From Trichinella spiralis (lineage: Eukaryota; Nematoda; Enoplea; Trichinellida; Trichinellidae): 64,000 nt of DNA. Positions within the stretch are counted from its first letter, which is position 1, and the number at the start of each line of letters is the position of its first letter. The stretch lies in contig CM012955.1 in the NCBI GenBank assembly GCA_000181795.3, positions 1,570,954 through 1,634,953 of the forward strand, written 5' to 3'. The notes beneath the pieces are model-generated. The model made no database searches. It was not told where the DNA came from and was given only the letters and a program-made list of their open reading frames with translations. Below, piece after piece: positions 34,492 through 46,870 of this stretch. The translations under genes and the position numbers were made by a program.

Positions 34492-36346
34492 GTTCCCCCA
34501 TTTATTCCTTGGCATTTAATTAAAAAAAAAATATATATATATAATGAATCTTCATTTATAGCAACCATGTGCTATTATTTATTATTCCACTTTTAAAAGA
34601 AATACTTCACGTCAAATCATGATGGAAATAAATTGTTCAACTGCAATTTTGTTTAATTAAAATACGCAAAATGTTCAATTTATTCATCTGTGATAATTTC
34701 TGCAACAACTATAAATAGATTATATATGGAACAGCTTCTGTTTGTTTGCTTTTAAAAAATGAATTATTATTTAATAAAAAAAATAAAAACTACAAAAAAA
34801 TTAGCTTATTTGAAATTGCATTTCAGGTTTGAAACAGACTTTGAAAATTGACGAAGTGACCAGTGGTGTAGCGTCAAAGTTGAACACAGCGAAGGATTTT
34901 GTCCAACACCAACAACAAACGCTAAGTGAACTCGGAGCTGTAAAGACAGTAAAAGAACGCGTCGGTTCACTGGTGCCAACCCAGTTGCAAAATTTAAAAT
35001 TAAACTATTTCAGTAAGTATATAATTTTAATAATTTTAATATTAATATTACTACATGAGAAATAACTATTTTACGAAAATAGTTGCAATACTACACGAAA
35101 AAGCTTTTAAAATTTTTATGAAAAGTATAATTTTTACACACATACACACACTAATAATATTTTGTAAAGCGATAAAAAATTCTGCAATACAGTAAACATA
35201 ATCGTACTATTTTCATCTTTTAAAATTCGATTCCACATTTACGTTCGCATCATCTAAATTTTTCCATAAATATCACATGCATTTTTTTTCTTTTTGGTTA
35301 AAACAATTCTTCAAATAAAAATTGATGATATTAAAATGCACAGTCTCCTCCCCGTTTTACAGCAATAAAAAGGAAACGTTGAAATGCACGGCTAATTTCA
35401 CGCTAAAATGATAAAATAAAAAAATCCACTTTATAAAAATTCAGTTCCATACGTCATTAAGTATTATGCATGCAATGTGCATTTCATGTCAGCATTGTGC
35501 ATTCCTGCTTTCTCAATCATAATCAGCGAGCTAATTATTTGAAATCGATATGTTATTCACAGCTTGAAAACACACATATATGTATGTGTATACATATTTA
35601 TATTTACTCATTTATACTGATGGATAACTATGACTGGAAAGTATGACTGCATTAATTTATTAACAGATATGAAAGCTATAAGCCTAACAAATGCAATCTT
35701 TTATTATTATCGAAAACGTCAACGTGAATTATTTATTACAAATCACTTAGCTTTAAATACTAATGGTGAAAATTTAAAAGTTTCAATTTTTATTAATACA
35801 AAAAATTCTTGTATAAAAATAAGTTAAAGTCAACTTCCGTAGATAATAGAAAACAAGTGTGCACAACATCTTCAAGCTCATTAACATGGAAACATTCTAC
35901 TAAAGTACGTGTTTCGAGTAATGCGAAAAGCAAAACGTGCTTCATTTAGTTAAATGTATGCATGTTCAGAAAATAATAACTACATTTGTTTTATGATTTA
36001 TTATTAAAATTATAAACTATTTAGTAAATGAATTGCTTTGCGCACAGACAAATATCATTTACTTTATTGCTACATTAAAAATTCATTAACTAAATGTTTA
36101 TTAAGTGTTCACTTGTAGATTATATATATATATATACTATTGGTCAAATATGCTTTTGAAGAGGCTTGATATTAATTGAATAAATATACATTTCAAATTG
36201 TATTTCTAACTTCTTAATTGATTTTCTTCGCGTGATTGGTCAGACAAGATCAGTATGACAAAACGGCCAGCAGACTCGTCTCCATAGCTACTACCTGCGT
36301 GTTCATGCTCATAATATTCATTTTCATACTTTCAAATATTTGCTAA
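32994..36346 (+). CDS. Probable small tail-anchored protein, family not recognised
   Basis: Three exons fit together: 32994-33009 (ATG GAA TTT TTG AAT G, donor GTAAGT), 34827-35012 (acceptor TTTCAG, donor GTAAGT) and 36249-36346 (stop TAA). All phases close to give about 99 residues. The middle exon encodes an amphipathic, probably helical stretch (DEVTSGVASKLNTAKDFV, then SELGAVKTVKERVGSL). The last exon ends in a hydrophobic span (ATTCVFMLIIFIFILSN) five residues or fewer from the C terminus, the layout of a tail-anchored membrane protein. The acceptor used for the last exon (ACAAG at 36248) is weak. The stronger one at 36243 would give a short hydrophilic end (NKISMTKRPADSSP) and no anchor, so two isoforms are possible. 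The middle exon is well supported; the ends less so. Confidence 0.45.
33842..33868. repeat. (AT)n microsatellite
   Basis: AT dinucleotide run in the first intron of the putative tail-anchored gene. Confidence 0.95.
34460..34490. repeat. (AT)n microsatellite
   Basis: AT dinucleotide run of about 31 bases, followed by a shorter one near 34531-34542. Confidence 0.95.
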
Positions 36347-36372
36347 AAACTGTCATCAAAAAAGTCATACAG
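36347..36372 (+). promoter_or_regulatory. 26-bp spacer with a CAG directly before the carbonic anhydrase ATG
   Basis: Lies between the putative TAA of the small tail-anchored gene and the carbonic anhydrase ATG. It ends in 'tcatacag', a usable 3' splice acceptor immediately before ATG. It could be a trans-splice site in an operon-like pair or the acceptor of an unseen 5' untranslated exon. Inference only. Confidence 0.35.
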
Positions 36373-37090
36373 ATGTTCCGTAATTTTGCGGCGATTAAAA
36401 ATGGTGAGGGAATATTTATATAAAGCAGACTTTCAGCACAATATTATTTTTAAAAAATCTAATTAATGAGATGTTTTTTTTGAAATGAAATTTATTCAGG
36501 TCCAGGAAGTTGGACAAAATATTTTCCAGCAGCTAAGGGAAATCGTCAATCACCGATCGATATCTGCGCTTCTCAAGCTCAGTTCGACGAACAGTTAGGT
36601 GATGGCAATTTTCAGTTAAATTATTTCTCTGAAGATTGCCTTGAAGTAAGGAATGTTGGAACAACGTGGAAAATAATCGTTTCTCCAAATGGAAAATCTT
36701 GTAAGAAAATGCATCACTTTAGGAGAAACAGGATAAAATTGACCCTGACTTTAGCACTTTCTGCTGTGCATTTACCGGCAACTTATATTTTAACTCAAAT
36801 TCACTGTCACTGGGGAACGGAACCAATGAATGGCTCTGAGCATGTTATTGGAGGTGTTGGCTATGCTGGTGAGGTGAGTAAATATTTAGATTAAAAAAAA
36901 GAGAAATTTATCCGATGATAATATAATCATATTTATTTTCACATTTACAGATACATATTGTTCACAGAAATGCCAACTATTCTACTTTCGAAGAAGCATG
37001 CAAACATTCAGACGGTATTGCAGTTGTTGCAGTGTTTCTCAATGTAAATTGTTTTTTTCCCCACCATCACATGCATTCAAATATATATGA

Positions 37091-37150
<60 letters not shown>

Positions 37151-37867
37151 TTTATAAATTATACAATTTGCAATTATTTAAGGAATCGTTGGATGATAAT
37201 TTAGCACTAGAACCGCTTGTTCAAATGATATCAAAAATTCAATTCAAAAATGAATCGGTCACATTTCCACAAGGTTTTGATATAAAATGTTTAATTCCAG
37301 GTAAGTAAATACATCGCTTCATAAATAGAGCTGATTCATCTGTTTGCTTTACATTAACGATATATTTATTGCGAAGAATGCGCTATATTACATTATCCCG
37401 CTGTGAATGAAATGAAAATGTATTCGATAAATTTATCGAATTAAATGAAAATATGAACATCAAAAGTATTCTGGCAGATAAATTGCAGGGAAAATAAATT
37501 TAGATAAACGTGAATTTTGGACTTATGAAGGATCATTGACCACACCTCCTTGTTGTGAATGCGTTTTGTGGACCGTATTTCGGGCTGCAATACCAATTTC
37601 TAGTAGACAGGTAATTTTTCTCATAATATCCAGCATAATTATCACCACTAATACTAGCAATTAATTACAGGCATTGTTTTCTGGCATTCTAATTACAATT
37701 ACTGATTAAATTTTCAGCTGGAAGTTTTTCGATCACTTTACGCAGTACCAGTGGAAGATTCTGAGCGCAATCCGATGCGACTAATAAACAACATCCGACC
37801 AGTTCAAGCAGTAAATAGTCGAATCGTTCGAGCTTCCTTCCGCGCCGGTGGACTTTGCACTACCTGA
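36373..37867 (+). CDS. Alpha-class carbonic anhydrase
   Basis: Catalyses CO2 hydration. Seven exons: 36373-36403, 36500-36700, 36755-36873, 36951-37043, 37183-37300, 37489-37610 and 37718-37867; all phases close, giving about 277 residues, a cytosolic alpha-CA length, with no signal peptide. Exon 1 encodes only MFRNFAAIKN plus one base and runs straight into GPGSWTKYFPAAKGNRQSPIDI. The three zinc histidines are present: IHCHWG (His94 and His96 by human CA II numbering) and EIHIVHRN (His119, with Glu117). Also kept are GSEH (Glu106), LTTPP (Thr199 region) and the C-terminal NNIRPVQAVNSR. The His64 proton-shuttle position reads GTT, so it is Thr. The intron at 36701-36754 is only 54 bp, and the intron at 37044-37182 carries an AT/GT repeat. 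The start lies 26 bp after the preceding gene's putative stop and directly after a CAG. Confidence 0.95.
37093..37150 (+). repeat. (AT)n(GT)n compound microsatellite
   Basis: About 38 bases of AT dinucleotides followed by about 20 of GT, filling much of the 139-bp carbonic anhydrase intron 4. Confidence 0.95.
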
Positions 37868-38718
37868 GCGACGTATAATTTCACTCATTTGCATTCAGCA
37901 AATGAACTATTTTATTCAGTAAAAAAATTTTCAGGCATCGACATTTTAAAATCAATACGCATAACTGGATAATTGGCAAATTTACAGCCGTTCTGTTCGT
38001 CCCATGTCTTATTTTGCTTTTCAAATTTTATTTCAACTGTATTGTACTGTATTGTATTGTGTGCAGTGATTTGCTTAAATTCAAAACATTAGTATGATGA
38101 AAAGCAAAATTTCAGATGCGCTATTGTACCGTGATTTGAAGTAGTAGTAATATTCGATTTTTGATAGTTGTTCCAGTTGAATGTTATTAGTAAAATTTTT
38201 GATGAATATCAATAATCTGCCTAAGCTTTTTGCTTGTCGGCAAAACTCAAGTTGGTGATTGAAGAAAGTGCAATTATAATACGTAAAAAAATTTATACTC
38301 AAATGCCAAGCAATATACATATATAATTACATCATCAATTTATGTGGAATTTTTATCCATTACAATATTCAATACATGCAATAAATGTAAAAAGTTAATA
38401 ATAGCAAAAATTAAAAACAATTTATAAATTAAGTTCAACAAATAATTTCTTTATAAAGTAGAACGATGCTTAATTCTTTGACATGACAATGATTTTTTAC
38501 ACACACCTTCCACAAACTGTCACCAATAATTAAATTATTAAACAAACAACGTAGATGGATATGTGAACCATTTTTTTTCTACTACAAACGTCTAATTAAT
38601 TCTATTTATTATTATTATTATTATTATTCATTGTGATTTTTATGCAGTATCGTAATAAAAAAATAGAAGAAGAATATAAATTTGCATTGAAATTGTTACA
38701 AAAACAATTTTTACTTAC
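37868..38718. other. Convergent intergenic region between carbonic anhydrase and TAF1
   Basis: Tail-to-tail spacer of about 0.85 kb, AT-rich. AATAAA near 38380 could serve carbonic anhydrase; TTTATT near 38604 reads as AATAAA on the minus strand and could serve TAF1. No gene seen. Confidence 0.6.
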
Positions 38719-41700
38719 TCAATTTTCTGACAATGTTCGAGATCGTTTGGTGCTCGGTTCATCTTCCGAATCGGATGACATGGCTAAATCCATCAATAAA
38801 TCGTTCGGACTTGCAAGTTGGCCATCGCCAACGGACAAGTCGGTTCCAGAAGATGAAGAAGATGGAATAATTTCCATCTCGTCTTTCTCCGTGCAATAAT
38901 TTTCCGTGTTTTCTTCTACGGGGATATTTTCAAAATTCACATCATCGACTAAATCATCCGCCGAATCTTCGCCTCCAAAAGTTTCTTCAGATGGTCGTTC
39001 AATTGTTTCTTCAGTTGTATCGTCATACAATCCATCCAACATACTAAAAACTTTCCCACCAATTGTTCTGTCGTACATTTCTACTGGAACTGCATTTTCA
39101 AACACAACTTCATTATTATTCGAAGATGACTTTGACAATTCTTCTTCCAAAAGTTTCATATCTAAAAAAATATTCAGCATTTTCATCATCATTCAAGCAT
39201 TATAAAAAGAAGGGAACGTTCAAAAACTTTCAACCTTATTATTATTATTATTATGTAATACGTGTCTATATCTGAACATGCTCAGTTAGGGAACAACAGT
39301 AAAATTCTGTTTCTTAAAAGAATTAACTGATCATTACATACTTTCAGGGTGAGTTCTGAAATTTTCACCGTCGGCAGTGGTTTGTCCTTTCATTTTCGCA
39401 ACTTCCAACGCTTGTTCCCTTACTTTGTGCAAATTCTCTTCCAATTCTATAAGCTGCGCTTTATTCTAAATCAACACAACACAACATACATTTTCAACGA
39501 TCAAGTACAACCATTGGCCATTTTGTGCAAAAAATTAATAAAAAAAAATTTTTTTTTCCCCTTACCTCAATTACCAATTTTCTGGCCAAAGATACAATTT
39601 CGGATGCTTTGAGCGTGAAAGGTGATGTTGGACCGTTGAACAGTATGCTGTTGTTTCGAATTTTGTGCATGTCGTCAAAAAAATCAATCAACGAATGATA
39701 CTGGTGACGTTTCGCTTTCATTTCCATCGTACCAAGGTCCATTGGATCTTTCACTTTATCATAATAAGATTTCACTTTCCTCACGTCGACGGGAGAATGG
39801 AATGCAAACGATTTGGGAATCTTTTTGCACGCATCAATAATATTCCCAATAATAAAGCTGAACGCAACCTGGTCGTTGTCGTCAAGCAGCGGGTTGATTT
39901 CCTTTTCCAATTTCATCAGTCGACTTTCTTTTTCGGCCACCAGTCGACTGGCAACGGTAAAAATATGCTGCGCCGAAATGGTAATTTCACTCTGATCACC
40001 ATTGTACAGACGACTGTTATCCAATATTTGTCGAATATCTTTCAAAAATTCCTCTCTAGTGACATACTGATTCTTGGTTATATTCATTCGAATAGTCTGT
40101 ATCGACATCGGTCTGCTGACCACTTTATGATAATCGGGAACTGATCGTTTACGTACTGGAACGAGAAATGGTTCGGCTTCGGGAAGAAGTTTGATTTCAT
40201 TCAGAATATTTTCCAACACAACGGACATGGTAACACGGGGATCAGTACGTCTTCGGTATATTCCTTGTTTCGGTGGTTCCAAATATTTCGGATTGACAAT
40301 CAACCGACCGTCTACAGTTTGCCATTCTTCGTCTTCGTCCTCGTCCCCAGCTCGATCATTCTCATCATCGTCAGACGCTTCAAATGAATAAACGCTTCTT
40401 TTACCATCGACCGAATCGTCGTCCGATTCACTAATTTCATATTCCATATCCGAACCGGAACCCAAAGCAGTAGCAGTTTTCAAAGAACGACTCTTCTTCG
40501 ACGTGGCCGTTTCAGCTTGTTCAAGAACTGCCCAAGATAATTTCAATTTCATCCCTTCCAAATGTATGCATCGATTTTCCGAAGTTTCTATGTTGGACCC
40601 AGCTTCGGGGTTTGTTTCCACAGCCGACGACGAATCACCAGTTGCGGTTTCGCTTTTCATCGACAAAACATGCTCCACTGTTTCATCTATTGGAACAACC
40701 GGTGCTGTTTCCAATTCAGTTGCATTTGATGTCGCAGAAGCGGATGATGGTGCAGTTGAAGCAACTGTAGAAGCAACTGTAACAACTGAGCTAAACGAAG
40801 AAGCAACGACTGAAGTAGTTTTAATATTGGATGAAGATGACGATGATGGCACGCTTGTTGTAGCCGTATTTTGATTATTCTGATTCGACGAACTTTGCTG
40901 GACCCGTTCGCTTCGATTGTACAGAGGACAATTTTTGTTCGTCTTCATGTGCCCCTTTCCACCACAAGCACTGCAACGCATTTTCAACAACGACGGTTTG
41001 GGAGGTGGTGGCGGCTTGGTGGGCTTTTCCGGCTTCGGTCTCTGCGTCGTCATGCCGAGCTTGGCTTTGATCTCTTTGCGTCGAATACGTCGCAACTGAT
41101 CTTGCAGTCGCCGCTTTTGACGACGACGTTCTTCACGAAACTGTTCGTCCATTTGAGCAAAATGCTTAATAAATGATTCATCTTTGGTCGATCGGATTTT
41201 CATGTAAGCTTCAATCAGCTGAGGTTTGGTCACATATTCGACGCCGACGTGCTCACTGCCATCACTATCCCGATAATAACGGATTATTTTCAACCGCTTT
41301 CCAGCCAACTCATCCACTTGTTGTTGAACTGGCTTGTCTTCGACGGTTTCTACTTCACCAGCTGACTCGCTTGCCATCAGCTTCTGCAATTCCAAACGTT
41401 CATGCTCTTCCGAATCAAGTGGACCCTGCAAAACAATTCAATCAATCAATTTTATCATTACTACTTTTTAATGTTTTCAAAACTGGATTTCTATTCAAGA
41501 AAAAAAAATCAAGCAACATCATGATTCATCACAAACTTACCGTCTTTTTCACTGTTAGCATGTTTTCAATATTTTTCCCCATTTCTTCAATATCAGAGTC
41601 GTTGCCGTCGCTTTGTTCATCATCAGTAGTTACGGTTTCAAGACAGCTCAAAACCCTGCAATAATTTTTTTGACATGAATTAATGCCAACAATACGTACA

Positions 41701-41898
41701 GTATGCTTTCATAATAATAATAATAATAATGAATCATATCATAAGAGATTTTTACTCATTTTGCAGTTGAAATATTCTTTGACAATCCTGCTTATAACGT
41801 TCCTGCACTTCAGCCATTGAATAACGCATATTTCCACGCGCAAACTTTGTAATTCCTACGCCAAAATCACAGCTCAACAAACGTTGTACATTAAAAAA

Positions 41899-41932
<34 letters not shown>

Positions 41933-44900
41933 CTTCAGAACTATTTCATATGTAATGCAAAAAAAATAAAAATTCAATTCATATAAACTGAGTTTTACCG
42001 GTCCCTCCACTCTTGGCTTGCTGGGTAGACAAGGTTCGAATGACATCGATTATTTCCCATCGCGACAACATATTAATCTGAGCAAAGCAATACGATCAGC
42101 AATACAGTACACAGTAGGGCACAACAGAATGTCCAACTCAACCTCTTCTTCTTGTACACCAAACTCTCGCAACAGCTGCTTGGCATCTTTCAAGCTCAAC
42201 TTACGCAGATCTGCATCAGTTCCAGTTACATTCTTTTTCACAGGTGGTGGAACTTCTTCCTTCAGTTGAAAAATCATTACAAAAAAAACATACAATCACC
42301 TCATATTAAAAATGTAAAATAAAAACGAACGCAACAAAAAAAATCGGGGGAAAAATTCATACTTTTTGAGGTTTCGACGACAATTTCACGAAAGAAAATC
42401 CTTCTCCACATCCCGTTGGATCTGCAACGCCAGTTATATCTAGCAAACATTTGCCATTGACAGCAGAAATGTAAGCGCGCGTTGTATTCCAAGGAGCACA
42501 TTTGATCTGAAAATTAAAAAAACAAACCATCCGTGTGGGTCTACTGATTTTCACGTCTCATTCTCTCATTCGTAGCCTATAAATATATTAAAAAAATAAA
42601 AAAATTCACCTCATCCGCCATTTTCACTTGATCATCTTCATCTTCATCTTCTTCTGGTGTAAAAAAATATTTCTCACCATATCCAGCATCTTTCAGTCGC
42701 TGCTCGGCTGCCAACATGCTGTAATAAGCGCAACAAATTTCTGGTGTAATCATCGACCACAATTCGTCCGTATTGGGAAGACGAAAGTCTTGCTTCAAAA
42801 CCCAAAAATTCGAATCGATACCTAAAAAATTGAAATACAACCGCTGAAAGAAGCAAAAAGTGAAAACTGCACAAACAACATACCTGAACCTAAACGTCTG
42901 AAGTCGGAGCAAATGCGCAGTCGTTTTCGAATGCTGCTTTCGGCATGGTGCGGAAACGCACGTCGCAGATCGTCCATCCGAAGCCGCCTCGGGTCCTCCT
43001 TACTGTTCCAAAATAGCCGATATATAAATGCCTAAAATAGAATCAAATTAAAATGAACTAGTTTATTTTTCAAATCGACATTCTCATCCGTATAATATAA
43101 TACCAAAAGAAAGTCGCGAACAAAATTGCATGCGCGCTTTGAATTTGGCGACGGCACTTCAATCAACGGCAGCTCTTGACCAACACAAAACAGTGCTTCA
43201 ACTTTACGTATATATAATCTGTAATTAAAATATTTTATAACATCAGTTGAAGATTTTTTAAAAAAAAGCTCAAAGTAGTTGAACAAAATAACTTTCTTTT
43301 TACCCGCTTCTTGTACGCATTATTAAAAAGTCAGTACTGGGAACCCGATGTCGAAATATTGGAGCCCGGAAAAGGTTGTTCTCAATCGCTTGCAATGTCT
43401 CACCCGGAGCCAATGTACCAAGAAATGGCGTTGAATGTGAATACGACGTTTCACCGTATTCAAACTGGGGCTCTTGGTCATCTTTTCCAGGCAACTAAAA
43501 GAAATGCATATGACAAAGTAATTTTCTTGAAATTTATATTGTTCAAATGATATTTTTCAAAAATAAATGAATGAATGAACTTTTTTTATACAAACTTTTC
43601 TAAAATTATAAATCAGTTGATTCATAAATAAATACTCATAAACTTACTCGTTTAAAATAATTTTTTATCTTCGAACCCATTCCCGGTTGAGAAAGCAACG
43701 GTGGATGCTCTTCGCAATATTCCAGCAGAATCAATTCTCCGTCTTTCCCAGTGAGATCAGCAGGCTTACGCATGAAGAACATCTCTCCACCACCAGAAGC
43801 CAAACGTTCTTGCTCTCTTTCCTAAATGAATATTTTTTTTGAAATTCTTTTCAGTAACAAAAAAATCAAAAATTATAAAACAGCACAATTTTCTTTTGTT
43901 CAACGTGCTTTTCCAACGATATCACGTTTTGTAAAATTGGTGCTTGATGGGCAGTTTTGGGAAATCGACGCAACTGTGGACGATGAAACTGACGCAATTT
44001 GACGAGACTGAAATGGGTTGGAAAATACGGCTGCATCAAATTCTGAGACGGAATTGAATGCTAAAATATAAAAGAAAAAAAATCTAGCGTTTCATCATCT
44101 ACTTTTCTTCCTTCATCTCAGTTTCGTCAAACATAACATATGCAACAGCAAAGCAAGACAGACAATTTTTATAAATGAATATGTTAATAAAATCAACCGT
44201 AAATTTTAAAATTATTTTTTCCAACCATAATCGAAGTAAACGAGATATCTGATACCTGAATTCCCAAACAGACAAACGCATTCAAAGACAAAGCACCCTT
44301 TGGTAAATAGTATTCGTCATTGCTCAAATTCAGCGGATCTTTCTCTTGCATCTGCGACATGCTTTCTTCTTCTTCTTCATTTTTCCTTTGCACAACACGA
44401 TGCAAAATCAACTGTGACTTTTTTGTTGCCTGATGCTCCTGTTAAAAAGATGAATAAAGAAAAAAGCACTAACCAATACTAAAATCCGTGCTCACCCGAC
44501 GTTCAGTTAGTTTATTTTCAAAATCATCGGCTTCCGTGCTCGTCTGAATTGTGGTGCCTTCTTTGGGAACATCTTCCGGAACGCCGAAAAGCGACAAACA
44601 CTCTGTTGGGGTTATTTCAACAAGATTTGGCCCAGGAATACGATGTACATCTGACAAATTCAAAATCACATTCTCCTCCCAGTCTTTGAAGTCAATATCG
44701 CATGGTGGAAAACCAAAAAAATCATATAAACTGTCCACCGTATTTAAACGCTCTAAATATTCGTCCGAAGTTTCCGGTGGAAGGTTAACTGAATCACGCA
44801 ATAAACACGCCCAGCCGTATTTTGAATCTGAAACACGCAAAGCATCAAAATGCATATATATATATTTTTTGAAAAAATCAAACAGCCAAACAAAAACTAT

Positions 44901-46870
44901 TTACACATTTCCCTAAAAAGAGTTGGATCTCGAATTTTTAGACTCGCAATCCATCCACATTTTGGAAAACGTTTTGCTTTGATCAGTTTCAAAAATTCAT
45001 TTTTTGCCTGCTCATCCGATAATACTACGCTCTTCTCCCATTCCAAAACATGGTAAGGAAACAATGAATCACATTTAAATTCAAACTCGTCATCTGAATT
45101 TTTTGCGAGTCTTCTCTTCGCTTCCATCTCTTTAAAACGTATTTCTTCAACTGTCAGTGGACGACAGTGTTTTCCCTATAAATAAACTAATTCAATTTTA
45201 TAAAAGACCATTATTCAACTGACCGACAACATTTAAGATAAAAAAAAACAAAATTATTCACCATATAAACAAGCAAACACTAATAGACAATTATTGTAAA
45301 CAAAAAAATTACAATAAAACATATCTTCCTCAAACGACACATGCTGCTTAACATTCAAATATATTTTTACAAAATTTATAATTTACCTCACCGCTTTCAT
45401 ACATACAGCATGGGCCAATTGGACCGATATTTGATAACCGTATGTTTGAAATCACTTGTTTTTCCTAAAAATTGACGTCAAATTTCCTACGTCAAATATC
45501 TAATATTCAATATTTTTTAGATGTTCATTTCTCACTTCTATCTTTTCCTCTTCCACTTCTTCATTCTTCTTTCGTCCATAACCTTCTCCACTTGGAGGAA
45601 TGTTCAGTTTATCGTACCATTTCATGGCAACACCATAACGCCACGGTGCAACTTTCTTAGGTTCTGGTGGTAAAGGTTTTTCATTTGTAACTGGTTTTGA
45701 ACTTTTGGGAAGTTTATGTAGTGCAATCTAAAAATTGCTACTATAATTAATAACACTTGCATAATATAAAACACATTATCTTAATACTTCATCATCAGCT
45801 TCAAATTCGTCTTCCAATGGTGATGATAACATCGGTAAATGATCGCCATTTTCAATTTGATCTTGCGCTTGCGTTAAAATAGCTGTTGGGATTAAATTTG
45901 GTTCCCATTTATGATCAACGGCGGTCTCCAAACCATTAAAATCCAATGAATCTGAGTCAACACCACTTTCTGGTCGACGCCAATTTCTTGCAGAACGCCA
46001 AATCATTGGCATACTACTCGGTTTGCCAGGCCCGAAGAGTCGCGAGAATCGCAGAACCTGATTCTTTCTAAATTCTGGAAACAAAGTACTAACGTCATAG
46101 TCTCGATATTCCTCAGGCAGCATATTTGCCAATGGGGCTTCATCATCGCTTTCCTTTTCAGAATCAATCAATTCTTCAGTAGTTTCCTCGTCCTGAATAA
46201 AAAGCAAACCATTCAAACCAACTGAAAAATGCATCCATATACATCCACAGCAAAATATACATTTTCTTGCAATGGCTGCTTCCAGAATTTGGAACAGGTT
46301 GGCTTGCTGAGATCTTCTAACGCTTCAAATGATAATATAGTCAAAACACTATGCAAAAAGCCTAACAAAACTTACTTCCATCTGAAGCTAGTTCGTCGGT
46401 AGTTGAAAAGTCTACCGAATCTATAAAAGAAAATTTTATAATTAATCTAACTCTTTTCTTTTGAAAATACTTACCGCTGAAAACCAGTTTTACAGGTGGT
46501 AATGATACTTCTTCCATATCATCAGCAGTAACTAATCCGCTCAGATTCAAGACAGAAGATAAATGACCTAACTGACTCAATGTTTCCTGAAACAGTCGAT
46601 TTAAAAATAAAATAACAGAAACTTATTTTACAAACATCTTAAAATTATTTTTCAAAGCACAAGTCACAATAATCACATCACAAAATAGTTTCAGTCATTC
46701 AACATCAAAATACTTACGCTGTCAAAAAAACTTTCATCGCTGCTTCCATCTTCATTTAAATTTCCAAACAAGGCAGATGTCAGAATTTTTTCACCAAAAT
46801 CAGCGTCCATTTCAGTTTCCACTTTGCAATGAAAACCGGGAAGAAATGGAAACGTTAATTTAGAAACCAT
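38719..46870 (-). CDS. TAF1: TAF1, largest subunit of TFIID
   Basis: Scaffold subunit of the general transcription factor TFIID. Twenty-four coding exons by hand: 46870-46718, 46586-46475, 46420-46376, 46316-46261, 46192-45788, 45727-45536, 45464-45387, 45175-44905, 44827-44496, 44438-44256, 44060-43887, 43821-43648, 43494-43304, 43218-43104, 43031-42884, 42821-42610, 42506-42363, 42259-42143, 42077-41999, 41855-41756, 41655-41541, 41425-39566, 39465-39342, 39161-38719. Phases close throughout: about 1940 residues (human 1893). Motifs in order: LFPEFR with [64 protein letters not shown] with [36 protein letters not shown], a zinc knuckle ([16 protein letters not shown]), then two bromodomains (NSRLYNG and NSILFNG asparagine loops) and an acidic tail. 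The start may instead be the ATG at 46810. The donor at 43886 is a weak GTGCTG. Confidence 0.97.
41900..41931. repeat. (AT)n microsatellite in TAF1 intron
   Basis: AT dinucleotide run in the TAF1 intron between exons 42077-41999 and 41855-41756. Confidence 0.95.

Noticed and set aside
40503-41176. Plus-strand open frames of 100-160 codons opposite TAF1
   Set aside because: They lie antisense to the TAF1 exon holding the zinc knuckle and bromodomains; clear shadows.
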